From contig JACVTC010000349.1 of NCBI GenBank assembly GCA_016946835.1, positions 1 through 40,499 on the forward strand: DNA of 40,499 bases, given 5' to 3'. Made by a program: the position numbers and the translations under genes. Source of the DNA: Neocallimastix lanati (nom. inval.) (taxonomy: Eukaryota > Neocallimastigomycota > Neocallimastigomycetes > Neocallimastigales > Neocallimastigaceae). This document shows, in pieces, positions 10,354 through 20,394 of this stretch (position 1 is the first letter of the stretch; each line of letters opens with the position of its first letter). The notes under the pieces were generated by a model that worked only from the letters and a program-made list of their open reading frames with translations, ran no database searches and was not told the DNA's origin.

Positions 10354-11045
10354 TTAAACTTTACTAAATTTTTTAAAGTGAACATTCCTATCGAGTTGCT
10401 TTCCAGTCTTCTGATCGATTAGGGTTGCCGTGTTGAATTGAATTTTTAAAATTTTAAATGGTCCATTGTAATATGGTTCTAGCTTAGTGCGGCTAAAGTT
10501 TCTAACAAGAACAAGATCACCAGCCTTTAATTCTTTTCCTTTTTTCATACTTATTTGTTCTTCTCGTCTTGTTGCCCAATACTTGTTAGCATTCTTCACA
10601 TTTTCGCATGCTTCTCTAGTCCATTGATAATGACGAACAAATTTTTCCATTAAGATTTCATCATATGATTTACCTGCATTTTCAATTGTTCTTATGGCTA
10701 TATCATAAGGCTGTTGGTCTTCTCTTCCATATACTAATTCAAAACTAGAATGTCCAGTAGCTGTATTTTTGGTAGTTCGAAGTGCCCATAAAGCAGAAGG
10801 TAAAACTTCATCCCAATCTTGATTTTTCCTTCCTAATAAACGGAGTAATTTTCCAATTTCTTTATTTCGATTTTCAGTAAGGCCATTTGATTCAGGGTGG
10901 TAAGTAGCTACAAATTTAACATATACATCATAAAGATCAAGAAAGATTTTAGTCATATCAGAAGTGAATTGGACTCCATTATCAGTAGTAATAACTTGAG
11001 GTACACCATGTCTTGCAAAAACGTTTATTAAAAATTTAATTATAT
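10354..11045 (-). pseudogene. Integrase C-terminal part of element D pol, separated by a frameshift
   Basis: Continues the pol of D in another frame, as comparison with the pol of E shows: KFLINVFARHGVP, then ITTDNGVQFTSD (second catalytic Asp), then YHPESNGLTENRNKEIG (catalytic Glu). A helical connector, ELKAGDLVLVRNFSRTKL and a GPFKILK module follow, ending in KKFSKV. The break lies at about 11036-11045, where the upstream frame reaches a stop directly after TENITYN. A single-base indel in an A/T run is the simplest cause. I see no slippery signal there, so this looks like damage. It separates the three catalytic acidic residues, so integrase should be inactive. Confidence 0.88.
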
Positions 11046-14000
11046 GTTATGTTTTCAGTGGGTTCGGCTTCAACCCATTTGGTAAAGTAATCAACAGTTA
11101 CTATAATATATTGATTATTATTTCTTGTTTTTGGTAACGGTCCTATAATATCTAATCCTAAATGCACAAAGGGACCCTCCACTTTAGTTGGATGGTTTTC
11201 GGTTGGTTCTGGATATGGTTGAGGACGATTTAATTGGCATTTTTCACAATTACTAACAATTCTTTTGATATCTTTAATCATATGATTCCAATAAAAGTTT
11301 TTCTTAAGTCTTTGATATGTTTTGTAATATCCTTCGTGGCCAATATTATGAGCTTCTAAAATTAATTTAAACCTTTCATTTTCGTCCGTTATTAATTTTC
11401 TATAATTTCCATTGTCGATAAAGTAATCTTCACCATCAATAACAGTAAACTTTTCATTAATAAATTCCTTTATAACCTTAGATAATAATTCTTCATTATT
11501 TCCATTAGTAATTTTTGTTAATAATATCTTTCTCTCTTCCTTACTTTTCATTCTTGAAAGAGCATCAGCTAACACATTCTTTTTGCCTGATTCATATTTT
11601 ATATTAATTCCAAGCATACTAGCGGTTAGACACCATCTTGTTTGCCTTGCATTCAAAGGTTCTTTATTCTTAAATAAACCAACTAATGGTTTATGATCTG
11701 TGTAAATAGTTGTAGGTAATGGATTTCCTTCAATATAAGATTTAAATTTAGTCATACAGTAAAATAAAGCTGTTCCTTCCAAATCTGTGATACCATAATT
11801 CTTTTCAGTTTTCTTCAAACTTCTACTTATAAAGTGTATTGGATGCTCCTTACCGGTTTCTTCTTCTTTTTGTAAAAGAACTCCACCAATTCCATTATAC
11901 GAAGCATCAGTTCTAATGATAAAAGGTTTGTCAAATGACGGAAATTTTAGAATAGGTGCATTGATTAATTTTTCTTTTAGGAGTTCAAAGCTTTCTTGTT
12001 GTTCTTTATTCCATTCATATTTAGTATTCTTTTTCAATAATTTACATAAAGGTGAGGTAATTTGAGCATATTTAGGGATAAAGTCACGATAATACCCTAT
12101 TGCTCCTAGAAATGATCTTAATTCATGAATTGATGAAGGGGCTTCCCACTTCTTAATAGCTGTTATTTTACTTTCCATGGGACTTAATCCTTTAGTAGTA
12201 AGTTTGTGACCTAATACATCAACTTCAGTTTGAAGAAAATGGCACTTTTCAATATTAATTTTTAACTTGTTTTCTTTAAATACTTCTAATACTTGTTTAA
12301 TATGAATTAAATGTTCTTCGATACTTTTTGAATAGATCAAAACATCATCAATAAATACATAAACAAATTCACCAATAAAAGGGAATAAAATTTTATTCAT
12401 TTCTCTTTGGAAGGTTGAGGGAGCTCCAGTAAGTCCAAAAGGCATAACCTTAAATTGATAATTTCCAAACTTAGTAGTGAAAGTGGTTACTTCAACGCTT
12501 TCTTCATCCATTAAGATTTGGTGAAAACCAGAAAATAAATCAAGAGTTGTAAATATTTTAGATCCTCCGAGACTATCAAAAATTTCATCTATATATGGAA
12601 CTGAATAAGAATCTTTTTCTGTCATATCATTGACTTTTCGGTAGTCAATACACAAGCGCCACTTTCCATTGTGTTTTAGAATGAGTACTACTGGAGATGA
12701 CCATTCTGAACAGGATGGTTCTATCAATCCTTTCTTAATAAGCTTTGTAAGTTCTTCTTTTAAGATATCTGATTTTAATTTAGTTAACCTATAACTTCTT
12801 AATTTTACTGGCTTTGCATTTGCTTTCAAACGGATCTTATGTGGTGAAAGTTTAGAAGGAGTTAGTTCTTCTGTTGAAGTGGCAACTATGTCAATCATTT
12901 CTTTGAGAATTTTAATAATTTGTTCTTTATAATCTTTATTTAAGGTACTTAAAAATTCATCACTCTCAATAAATTCCATTGGAGTTAATTCCTTTATAAT
13001 TTCCTTTTCATTATTCGTTTCTTTAACTTTTCTAATAGTGCAAATTATACTTTCTTCATCATAATATTGATTATTTATTTTAGCTATTTCTTCGTATTCA
13101 CTTTCTGACAAAAGTTTACATAAACTGTTTAAGGTCGGATGAATAAATAAACAATGATCGATTTGAGTTTTAAAGTTTATTAACATATCATAAAATGAGT
13201 CTTCTTTCTCAATAATTCTAAAGTCCGCATTAAATTCATAATTATTAATTTTTACTGGTAATTGAACAATAATTCCTTCCGAGTATTCTTCATCTTGTGT
13301 TGCTAGTTGGATTCTTCCACGACTTTTTCCAACTGTTTCATATTCACCAGGTAATTTATCAAAATACTGCTTAGTAACGATGCTTAGGTTACTACAAGAA
13401 TCAATTAAAAGTTTTCCTAGTACTCCGTCAACACTTGCATCAACCATTGCTAAGTCTTCTTCGGCTACTTCATTACTTTTACTTATGTAGCTATGATCAT
13501 AGTTATTCACTAATAAAGTTCGTGCTATTACATTGTCTACAGTTCCAATTATTTTAGATTTTTCTAACTTTAAACCTTGAGTTAATTGTGAACGAATTTT
13601 CGGACATGCATTCAAGAGTTGACCTATCGTAATACTGGATTTAAGATTATTTAAATCATCCATAATATTGTAAGGTTCTTTATTATTCATCATTTTGATA
13701 TTCCTTTTTACTAACTGAGTATTTTCATTATTAGTTTCTTTAGTTTTTGTTGAAATTAATTTTTCCAAAGTATTAGTTTTATTTTGTTGATTATCTTTAT
13801 TCATTTCTATATCTTCTATTTCATTATCGATTACAAGTATATCTTCAGATTCAACTTTTTTCTTTCCTTTTGATGAATAATTGTTGTTTTCTTCTTTACT
13901 TTCTCTTACTCTTGTTATATTTCTTAATTCCTTTTCTTTTTGTTTTTCTTTGTTAATATTTGGTTGAGTTAAAATTGAAGGAAGTATTTGATTTTTATAA

Positions 14001-14335
14001 ACTTTATTTGGTTTATTATGTAGCTCATTTTCTTTCTTCTTTCTTAAAGCAGGAGTTGCGAAAGGACGTGGATTATCTTTTAAACTTTTATGTACTTTCT
14101 TGGAATTATTTTCTTCCTTTTCGCTGTTATTATCATTCATTTTTCTTTTTATAGCATTTATAATGATATTATCCTCACTTTCAGTTGTGTCACTAAAATC
14201 AGATTCTTCAGATTCTTTATTAAAGGAATTATTATCAATTGGGGTATTCTTGGTAAAAGTATTATTTTGTAAATTATTTAATGAAGCTATTGTTTTGTCA
14301 TTGGGAGTGCTTCTGCTCCCATTTAGAAGTTTAAA
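11036..14335 (-). CDS. pol of element D: protease, reverse transcriptase, RNase H, integrase N-terminal part
   Basis: The frame is open from the slippery site at 14335, and its first ATG is at 14140 (residue 1 below). An acidic/basic Asn-rich leader of about 170 residues is followed by an aspartic protease with LIDSCSNLSIV (D247), where Cys replaces the usual Gly of the DTG/DSG motif. Reverse transcriptase follows with LDLFSGFHQI, MPFGLTGAPSTFQ and FIDD (596-599) instead of YxDD. RNase H has RTDASYNGIGG (D745). The integrase HHCC zinc domain is H931, H935, C965 and C968, and the first catalytic Asp is D997. The frame ends at 11036 because of the break described for the downstream piece. Pol is probably made only as a Gag-Pol fusion by -1 shifting. 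It would copy the element RNA in particles and insert the DNA, but the broken integrase makes that unlikely for this copy. Confidence 0.92.
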   Translation of the reverse strand, partial: FKLLNGSRSTPNDKTIASLNNLQNNTFTKNTPIDNNSFNKESEESDFSDTTESEDNIIINAIKRKMNDNNSEKEENNSKKVHKSLKDNPRPFATPALRKKKENELHNKPNKVYKNQILPSILTQPNINKEKQKEKELRNITRVRESKEENNNYSSKGKKKVESEDILVIDNEIEDIEMNKDNQQNKTNTLEKLISTKTKETNNENTQLVKRNIKMMNNKEPYNIMDDLNNLKSSITIGQLLNACPKIRSQLTQGLKLEKSKIIGTVDNVIARTLLVNNYDHSYISKSNEVAEEDLAMVDASVDGVLGKLLIDSCSNLSIVTKQYFDKLPGEYETVGKSRGRIQLATQDEEYSEGIIVQLPVKINNYEFNADFRIIEKEDSFYDMLINFKTQIDHCLFIHPTLNSLCKLLSESEYEEIAKINNQYYDEESIICTIRKVKETNNEKEIIKELTPMEFIESDEFLSTLNKDYKEQIIKILKEMIDIVATSTEELTPSKLSPHKIRLKANAKPVKLRSYRLTKLKSDILKEELTKLIKKGLIEPSCSEWSSPVVLILKHNGKWRLCIDYRKVNDMTEKDSYSVPYIDEIFDSLGGSKIFTTLDLFSGFHQILMDEESVEVTTFTTKFGNYQFKVMPFGLTGAPSTFQREMNKILFPFIGEFVYVFIDDVLIYSKSIEEHLIHIKQVLEVFKENKLKINIEKCHFLQTEVDVLGHKLTTKGLSPMESKITAIKKWEAPSSIHELRSFLGAIGYYRDFIPKYAQITSPLCKLLKKNTKYEWNKEQQESFELLKEKLINAPILKFPSFDKPFIIRTDASYNGIGGVLLQKEEETGKEHPIHFISRSLKKTEKNYGITDLEGTALFYCMTKFKSYIEGNPLPTTIYTDHKPLVGLFKNKEPLNARQTRWCLTASMLGINIKYESGKKNVLADALSRMKSKEERKILLTKITNGNNEELLSKVIKEFINEKFTVIDGEDYFIDNGNYRKLITDENERFKLILEAHNIGHEGYYKTYQRLKKNFYWNHMIKDIKRIVSNCEKCQLNRPQPYPEPTENHPTKVEGPFVHLGLDIIGPLPKTRNNNQYIIVTVDYFTKWVEAEPTENITYN
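14302..14335 (-). promoter_or_regulatory. -1 programmed frameshift signal at the gag-pol junction of D
   Basis: On the minus strand TTTAAAC (14335-14329) is in the gag frame as T TTA AAC, with one sense codon and the gag stop after it. A 7-base spacer (14328-14322) is followed by a perfect 6-bp hairpin TGGGAG/CTCCCA with an 8-base loop (14321-14302). The pol frame is -1 relative to gag and is open from this site to the first pol ATG. Element E has the same layout. Confidence 0.85.
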
Positions 14336-15300
14336 GACTTTTTGGAATATATTTCTTTTTTATTTTTTTCCATAATCTTATTTAATTGAGGGCAATAGTA
14401 TGAGTAATGACCTTCTTCCTTACAGAAGAAGCAAGTTTTAACAGATAAATTTCTCATTTTCTGGGTTGATTCTTCTATAATATCTTGAGGTTTCAGTTTA
14501 TTATTTGTTTGACTTGTTTGGAAAGTTTCGTTTCTTCTTTTAGGATAAAGTCTTGAAGTAGTACTGTTTTGATTATTTTGATTATGCTGGGAATTATTAA
14601 CATTATAGGTATTAATATTATTGTTCCTTACAGAAAGTCTATCTACTTTCTCGGCAATTTTGAAAGCTTTCTCCATACTTATATCATCTTTAAGGGATAA
14701 TTTCTTCCAGGCTTCATAATTATTTTGAATAGAATCAATATAATCTAGTACACCAATGCGCTTTCTTCTCTTTTTATCAAGTTTAGTGTACAAAGTTCTA
14801 TATCTTACATTAAAGTCTTTAATCTTTTCGTTTCTTTTAATTCGCATTGCACGAAGTTCTTTAAGAAGTAAATTTTGGTCTTCTTTAATACCGTAAAAAT
14901 TTTCAAGACTTGAAATAATTTTTTCAAGAGAAGGAAATTTATCATCATCAACATTTTCTTCTTCATCATCTTCTTCTTCATCTGATGAATCATCACTTTC
15001 ATCATCACTATCTTCTCCCAAATCTTCAATAACGCGTTGTACTTCACCAGAGCTGGTAAGTAAACAAGCATTAAATATTGTTTCCGGATCTGTGATACCT
15101 TGTATCTTGATCCAAAGTTTTAATTCAGTAGCCCAGGACTTTATATCTAAATTGTCCTTGCTAAGCTTCACTATGTCTCGTAATTCTTTCTTTAATTCTT
15201 TAAAACTTAAAGTACTTTTAGTAGACATTTCGTTTTTAGTTAATAATTTTTTATTGTAAATTAACGAGGTTATTAAATACGAATAAATTTGAAAGTCCAA
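14323..15300 (-). CDS. gag of element D (capsid, acidic patch, CCHC knuckle)
   Basis: 325 residues. A helical N-terminal capsid-like region (KSWATELKLWIKIQGITDPE) is followed by a strongly acidic patch at about residues 96-121, a capsid C-terminal part (FPSLEKIISSLENFYG, LLKELRAMRIKRNEKIKDF) and an Asn/Gln/Ser-rich linker. A zinc knuckle CFFCKEEGHYSYYC follows (C290, C293, H298, C303). Gag forms the particle, and the knuckle binds genomic RNA. The start at 15300 is the first ATG of the frame, but MSTKSTLSF at residue 25 (15228) aligns better in length with other gag starts. The stop overlaps the frameshift signal that leads into pol. Confidence 0.9.
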   Translation of the reverse strand: MDFQIYSYLITSLIYNKKLLTKNEMSTKSTLSFKELKKELRDIVKLSKDNLDIKSWATELKLWIKIQGITDPETIFNACLLTSSGEVQRVIEDLGEDSDDESDDSSDEEEDDEEENVDDDKFPSLEKIISSLENFYGIKEDQNLLLKELRAMRIKRNEKIKDFNVRYRTLYTKLDKKRRKRIGVLDYIDSIQNNYEAWKKLSLKDDISMEKAFKIAEKVDRLSVRNNNINTYNVNNSQHNQNNQNSTTSRLYPKRRNETFQTSQTNNKLKPQDIIEESTQKMRNLSVKTCFFCKEEGHYSYYCPQLNKIMEKNKKEIYSKKSLNF

Positions 15301-15479
15301 CTTTAAAAATATAATTTAACAAGTAATTTAATATCGAATCAAATTTTAAAACAATATATCTTAGTAATTTTTGAAAATAATAATTTTATTTGCTTTCTTT
15401 AGTAAGTATAAGCTCGAAATCCTTATCGACAACTTAGTAGAAATTATAAAGCACGAGGTTCTTTTCGACTACTTTTTTT
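15301..15479 (-). other. Leader of element D between gag and the 40-bp repeats
   Basis: AT-rich, with diverged copies of the adjacent repeat visible (CTCGAAATCCTTATCGACAA at 15413). No gene. Confidence 0.5.
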
Positions 15480-15680
15480 AGAATAATTTTAAGTTCGAAA
15501 TCTTTATCGACAATTTAATAGAATAATTTTAAGTTCGAAATCTTTATCGACAATTCAATGAAATAATTTTAAGTTCGAAATCTTTATCGACAACTTAATA
15601 GAATAATTTTAAGTTCGAAATCTTTATCGACAACTTAATAGAATATTTTTCAAGCTCGAAATCTTTATTGACCACTTGAA
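15480..15680 (-). repeat. 40-bp tandem repeat in the leader of D
   Basis: Four nearly identical 40-base units start at 15480, 15520, 15560 and 15600, with a diverged fifth unit at 15640. The plus-strand core is AAGTTCGAAATCTTTATCGA followed by CAA. Variation is limited to a few bases per unit. It lies in the untranslated leader upstream of gag. Confidence 0.93.
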
Positions 15681-16675
15681 TTTTGTAATTTAGTATATTT
15701 GTAGTAATAAATTTAGAAGCAAAGTTTTATTTATTATTTTCACCTTTCAAAAATTTTTCTTTTTAAACGATAAATATTGTATTGTTATAGCTAATAAAAT
15801 TATTAATTAATTATAATTATTAAACACAAAAAATAATCTTTATTGTCGTACAATCTGATAGTACACACTGTCTGACGTGCAGCTTACCTAATGGTGTCAT
15901 GCCACGCGTGTGCCACGATTACTATATTCAATATAAAATATAGCAGTTCAGAGCCCACTAGCCCAATTACTATGTAGGATAAACTTAATCCGATAATCTA
16001 TGTACGGAATAAAAAAAATTTTAAAAGTATTCAATAATATTTTTATTAACTAATAAAAATTAACTAAAAACACAATATTTTCAAAGTAAATTAAGATTCT
16101 ATTACAGGAATTATATAACAAATAAAGTACCAGTAATAAAAAAAAATAAAAAAAATTTAAATGGCGAAGTTAGCCAAAGTCTGATACTTTATATAATAAA
16201 GTGCCTTATAACTAGCACAAAGAAAAGTAAAAAAAATTATATAAAAAAAACAATCTTACGCCTTCGGTGACGTAAGCTCCTTATTCGCCAGTGCTTGGAA
16301 AGTACCCGCACCTTCGTGTGTTGAAACGTTGAAGGTTGAACTATTATTACCGGGTCGGTAACCAAATACCTTCGTCTACTTTCCAATTAATCTCCAAATT
16401 AACTACTATTCAATAACCTACTATGAATAGAGTTAATTTGTTGCTATCTGAGAATACACTGTGTATGAGCTCTATCCGCTCCTTGTTATAATTTTACAAA
16501 ATTTGTTTTTTTAGAATCTTAATTTTACTTATTTAAAAAAAATTTTTTTTATATATATATATCAAACAAGCGCCATGGGTTAATCAAAGGATTAACGACT
16601 TACTTGTTTATCAATATAAAATAAAAAAAAAATTAAAAAAAAATCTATGTTATTTACTATTATTTCTATTTAATT
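15681..16675 (-). other. Structured untranslated leader of element D
   Basis: No open frame. It contains GC-richer blocks at 15850-16000 and 16255-16470 and three obvious structures. One is CTTACG/CGTAAG around 16256-16277. Another is GTTGAA repeated three times near 16320-16342. The third is a two-stem arrangement at 16564-16611, in which AAACAAG/CTTGTTT encloses GTTAATC/GATTAAC. These are candidates for dimerisation or packaging signals. Function not shown by the sequence. Confidence 0.5.
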
Positions 16676-16692
16676 CCCCGATATCTCCACCA
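16676..16692 (-). other. tRNA-type primer binding site of element D
   Basis: Minus-strand TGGTGGAGATATCGGGG begins six bases after the 5' LTR end. It matches the E and A site in its first nine bases and in spacing. The complementary tRNA would end in CCCCGATATCTCCACCA, a plausible T-stem plus acceptor arm. tRNA identity not assigned. Confidence 0.8.
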
Positions 16693-16698
16693 TATAAA

Positions 16699-16997
16699 TG
16701 TTAAGGTTTTAGAGAATTAAATAAAAATAAAGTAAGGAAACACAAATTTTATTTATTTATTTATTATTTTTATTTATAAATTTATTTGATTTTATTTGAT
16801 GATATTTAAAAATTAGTAGCAAAATTTACAACTATTTATACTTTTTTTCAAGGCATAAAAGTTGTTCTTGCCACTAAATTACATTTTATTTATTTTTTTT
16901 TTTTAAAAACTATTAAATTTAAATTGATTTTTATAATTAATTATATAAAATTTAATTATAACAATATAAATAAAATACATTTATAATATTAATAAAA

Positions 16998-17088
<91 letters not shown>

Positions 17089-17588
17089 TTATTTATTTAT
17101 TTAAAAATATCTAAAATATTACTAATAAGAATTTATTTAATTGGCTATAATTTTTATTACAATCTGTTAAAATATTCAAATAAAAATAAAAATACTATTC
17201 TAATATAAAGGTTTTTAATAAAATAAAATATTTTTCAATATAAAATAAAACATTTCGATATAAAATTTTATAATAAAAAGTTAAAATATAATATATAAAT
17301 TTTTAATTATCAATATATAAAAATATTATTAATATAAATTTTCATTATTAATATAAAAAAAATAAGATTTATTATTAATATTGCTAATATAAGTTTTAAA
17401 TATATAAAAATATTACTATTAATATAAGATTTAATATAAAAATATAAAGTTTAATATAATTTTTGATTTAATTTTTGATCTTTGGATTTAAAAATTTATT
17501 AAAGTACAAAAATAATAATGTACACATAATGTATTAGAAATAAATCGTAGATTTAATTAAGAATGCATTATTTAGTACATTCTTATCA
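16699..17588 (-). repeat. 5' LTR of element D (890 bp)
   Basis: Direct repeat of 9416-10313. It differs in the T run (87 bases at 17000-17086 against 101), in a shorter T run, and in one extra ATTT unit. The minus-strand TATA box is AAAGTATAAATAG near 16840. It is followed on the minus strand by the primer site. Confidence 0.92.
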
Positions 17589-18093
17589 AGAGTTAGTAAA
17601 ATTGTTGTTGTAGTCTGGTGGTAATACACCATGACAATGAAGCCGAACTTCTTAGGTTCAACTCACACCCTTTCCCAATCTAAATTATTTTTAGTTAATT
17701 AATTAAATTATTGTAGAAAGTTCTAGAGTTTCTTTGGTTAATATTATATAACTAAATGAAACTAGAAAGTTCTATTTTAATAATTATTTTATCATTTTTC
17801 TATAAGATTCATTTTCTAGAAAGAAAACTTAATTTTTCGAACTTTCGTTAATCTTAACTTTTTCCGAAACTGTTTTTCCGAAAAAGTATAAATAAGCGTG
17901 AATTTCTCAATAAAAAATAATTTTTCTTTGTGCTTTTATTAACTAGTTAAAAGTAATTCGAAATATTACAATAACTAATTAATAATAAAAAATAATAATA
18001 AATTTTATATTTTAATAAAAATATTAATAAAACAAATTTTTTAAGAAAACGAATTACTTATTAGTGTAGACCTATTGGGTGTAAACCGTTACA
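17589..18093 (+). repeat. B-family LTR, copy 2, right part (split by element D)
   Basis: Almost identical to 3053-3557, including the tRNA-like head (A-box-like at 17611, B-box-like at 17655), the TATA box and GTGCTTTTATT. Its end at 18093 is not followed by a matching primer site, so it is a 3' LTR or a solo LTR. Here the A-box region forms a better hairpin (TGGTG/CACCA) than in copy 1. Confidence 0.88.
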
Positions 18094-18382
18094 ATTAATA
18101 TATATTACTTTAATTTTTATTAATAATCTAATATTATTATAGTTTAGTTTTAGTTATAATTTAGTTTAATTAATTATTATACTTATAATTATTTTTATCA
18201 ATATTTTTCATGTATCTCATTGAACTGTATTTTTTATACTTAAATTTTAAATCAAAATATTCATGTATTATTATTAAGTAATGTATGATTTTTAAAATAA
18301 TATTTTATAGTATTTTCATAATAGTTTTTAATTATATTATTAATCTTAGTATAGTTATTTTTAGTTATAGTTTAAATTTAAA
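18094..18382. other. AT-rich stretch without genes
   Basis: Low-complexity A/T sequence. Its position before the conserved motif at 18383 suggests the 3' untranslated end of a lost element. Confidence 0.45.
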
Positions 18383-18425
18383 TTTAAGATTCGTCTGGCA
18401 TCCGAATCCTTGAGGAGGACCATGT
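18383..18425 (+). repeat. Conserved 43-bp motif ending in a polypurine tract (copy 2)
   Basis: Second copy of the 7373 motif, ending in GAGGAGGACCA, with the LTR-type start TGTAACGAATAC at 18423. Confidence 0.6.
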
Positions 18426-19240
18426 AACGAATACTAAAATTTGTAAAAGGAAATCTTGGTATAGTATAAAGAATTATAATTATTATTCAAAATAATTATT
18501 ATTCTTTATTAAAAAATTAATATTTAAAGTTTATTATTTTATAAAATTTTATGAATAATTTTATTAATTATGTCACATAGTAATTATTAATTAATGTTAT
18601 TGTTTTAAAATTAAATTAAATTATCAATAATTAATATATTAAATTATAATAATGTATTATTGTATTAAAATAATGTTAAATTCTATTTAATTAAGAAAAA
18701 TTAAATTGTATTAAAATGATAATTTTATTTAATCAAGAAATAATTAAATTATATTATTTCTTGGACTTTTAATTAAGATAATTAAAAGAATTAATTATTT
18801 AATTATACTTGTGATTAAATATTAATAAAATTAATATATAATTAGTTAATAAGTTTTCTCCCTTATTCGGGTTTTCTTATTAACTAAAGATTGATGTAAT
18901 TAAACACCAATCGAGATCTATCTAGTTTTTTCTTCTAATCTTTTTCTAGATAGAGATAATTTTCCAAGATTAGAAATCAAATTAATATAAATAGGACTCT
19001 TGATTCTTCTAAAAATAATCAAGAGTTATTATTATAAGAAATTATAATAATTAACACAAATATTTTAAAATTACTTCTAATAAAAAATTTTTATAATAAA
19101 ATAATTTCTAAAATTCTCTTAACCTACTTTTAGTGTTGTTTATTATAATCTTATAATAAACTCTAAGTTTTTAAATTTTCGTTTTCAATTTTTATATTAT
19201 ACTTTTTAATTTTATCTCAATTAATAATATTTTTTATTAT
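18423..19240 (+). repeat. C-like LTR (diverged relative of the element C LTR)
   Basis: Shares with the LTR of C the block ATCTAGTTTTTTCTTCTAAT and its continuation at 18915-18975, a TATA box (18986-18993), the hairpin ACTCTTGATT/AATCAAGAGT (18996-19026) and AAGAGTTATTATTATAA. Near its start it has a long hairpin, ATAAAGAATTATAATTATT against AATAATTATTATTCTTTAT (about 18457-18502). It probably ends near a perfect CAATTAATAATA/TATTATTAATTG inverted repeat (about 19215-19245). Exact right border unclear. Confidence 0.65.
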
Positions 19241-19827
19241 TAATTGTAGAAAGAATTAATTATTAATATAATTAAATATTTTTAATTAATTCTTTACATA
19301 TAGCTGTTAGAGCTATAGCCATGAATCGAACTACTCGAGTTCGATTCACACTTAAACCTACTTTTTGAATATTTTATTTTCATTGTTCTAGTTAATTCTT
19401 TCTGTATTTTCTTTAAAAATTTCATAGAAATTCTTAATAATTAAATTGAATTTTTTATTTTATTTTATCCTTTCTTCCATTAGTTTCTAAATTAACCGAG
19501 AAAATCAGTTTTAAACGATTTTTCTAAGATTCTAAAATTTTTGAAAATCATACAAACTGTTTTTCCGAAAAAATATAAATATGAGTAAATTTTTCGTTAA
19601 AAATATTTTCTTAGTGCTTTTATTAATTGATTAATTAATAATAAGTAATTTGATATATTACAATATTAATTGATTAATTAATAATTAAATATTTTAAATA
19701 AATTTATCTTTAAAAAAAAAAAATATTAAATAAAACAATTTCTAACAAAACATTTTTTTTTTTTACTTATTATTAATATTCAGTGTTGCCTATTGTTTTC
19801 TCTTATTTGAGTTTCCCTCTCGTTACA
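19241..19827 (+). repeat. LTR H: B-type LTR with tRNA-like head
   Basis: Has the same order of parts as the B LTR: a leading hairpin (GAAAGAATTAATTA/TAATTAATTCTTT, 19249-19295), a head with two hairpins (19299-19347), a TATA box (about 19573), GTGCTTTTATTA (about 19614) and an end in CTCGTTACA (19827). The hairpin at 19323-19347 has perfect 10-bp arms GAATCGAACT/AGTTCGATTC, the second including a B-box-like element. No primer site follows, so it is solo or a 3' LTR. Confidence 0.7.
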
Positions 19828-20394
19828 TTAAATTAGTTTTAGTATTAAATTGTTTTATGAATAATTATATAGTTATTTTATTATAAGATTCTTATCAATA
19901 TTATTTTATTATTATATTTTATATAGTTTATATATATGTATGAATATATTAAGATTAGAATGTATTGTTTAATTATATTGTTAATTATTATTTTAGTTTA
20001 ATATAAAAAGGAATTGAAATTCCATATTTTGAATTCTTTGTAATATTATTAACATTTAACATTTAACTTATTAACCGTTAATTATAACATTTAACCTTAT
20101 AACCTATTAACATAAAGTTAATGAATTAATTATAACGATAAATAATTCTTATATTAATCTTAGTTAATATTATTATTAAAAAATATATTAAATAAAGTTC
20201 TAATAAAACATAAATCTTAAAGATTGAATTCTTAATTATAAAACTCTGTGTGTGTTATTTATTATTTAATTTAATTAAATTGTTATAATTAATAAAAAAC
20301 ATTTTGACCTGACCAATTTAACCCAAACTAGGAAAGATTTATCAAGAAAGAATAACCTACCACTCAATAAGATTTAACTATAATCACGAAAAAC
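19828..20394. other. AT-rich stretch without genes
   Basis: Nothing recognisable except possible continuation of the gag remnant below about 20395 (minus strand), already full of stops. TTAACATTTAAC-type short repeats occur at 20050-20115. Confidence 0.5.

Noticed and set aside
13960-14375. Plus-strand frames of 60-91 residues over the gag-pol junction of D
   Set aside because: Antisense shadows of the gag end and the pol leader, hydrophobic only because the sense strand is rich in Asn, Lys and Glu codons.
15480-15680. CRISPR-like array
   Set aside because: Head-to-tail 40-bp units with no spacers.
16595-16606. Intron donor in the leader of D (GTAAGT on the minus strand)
   Set aside because: An isolated motif without a convincing acceptor or branch point. 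Gag and pol are already explained by the frameshift signal.
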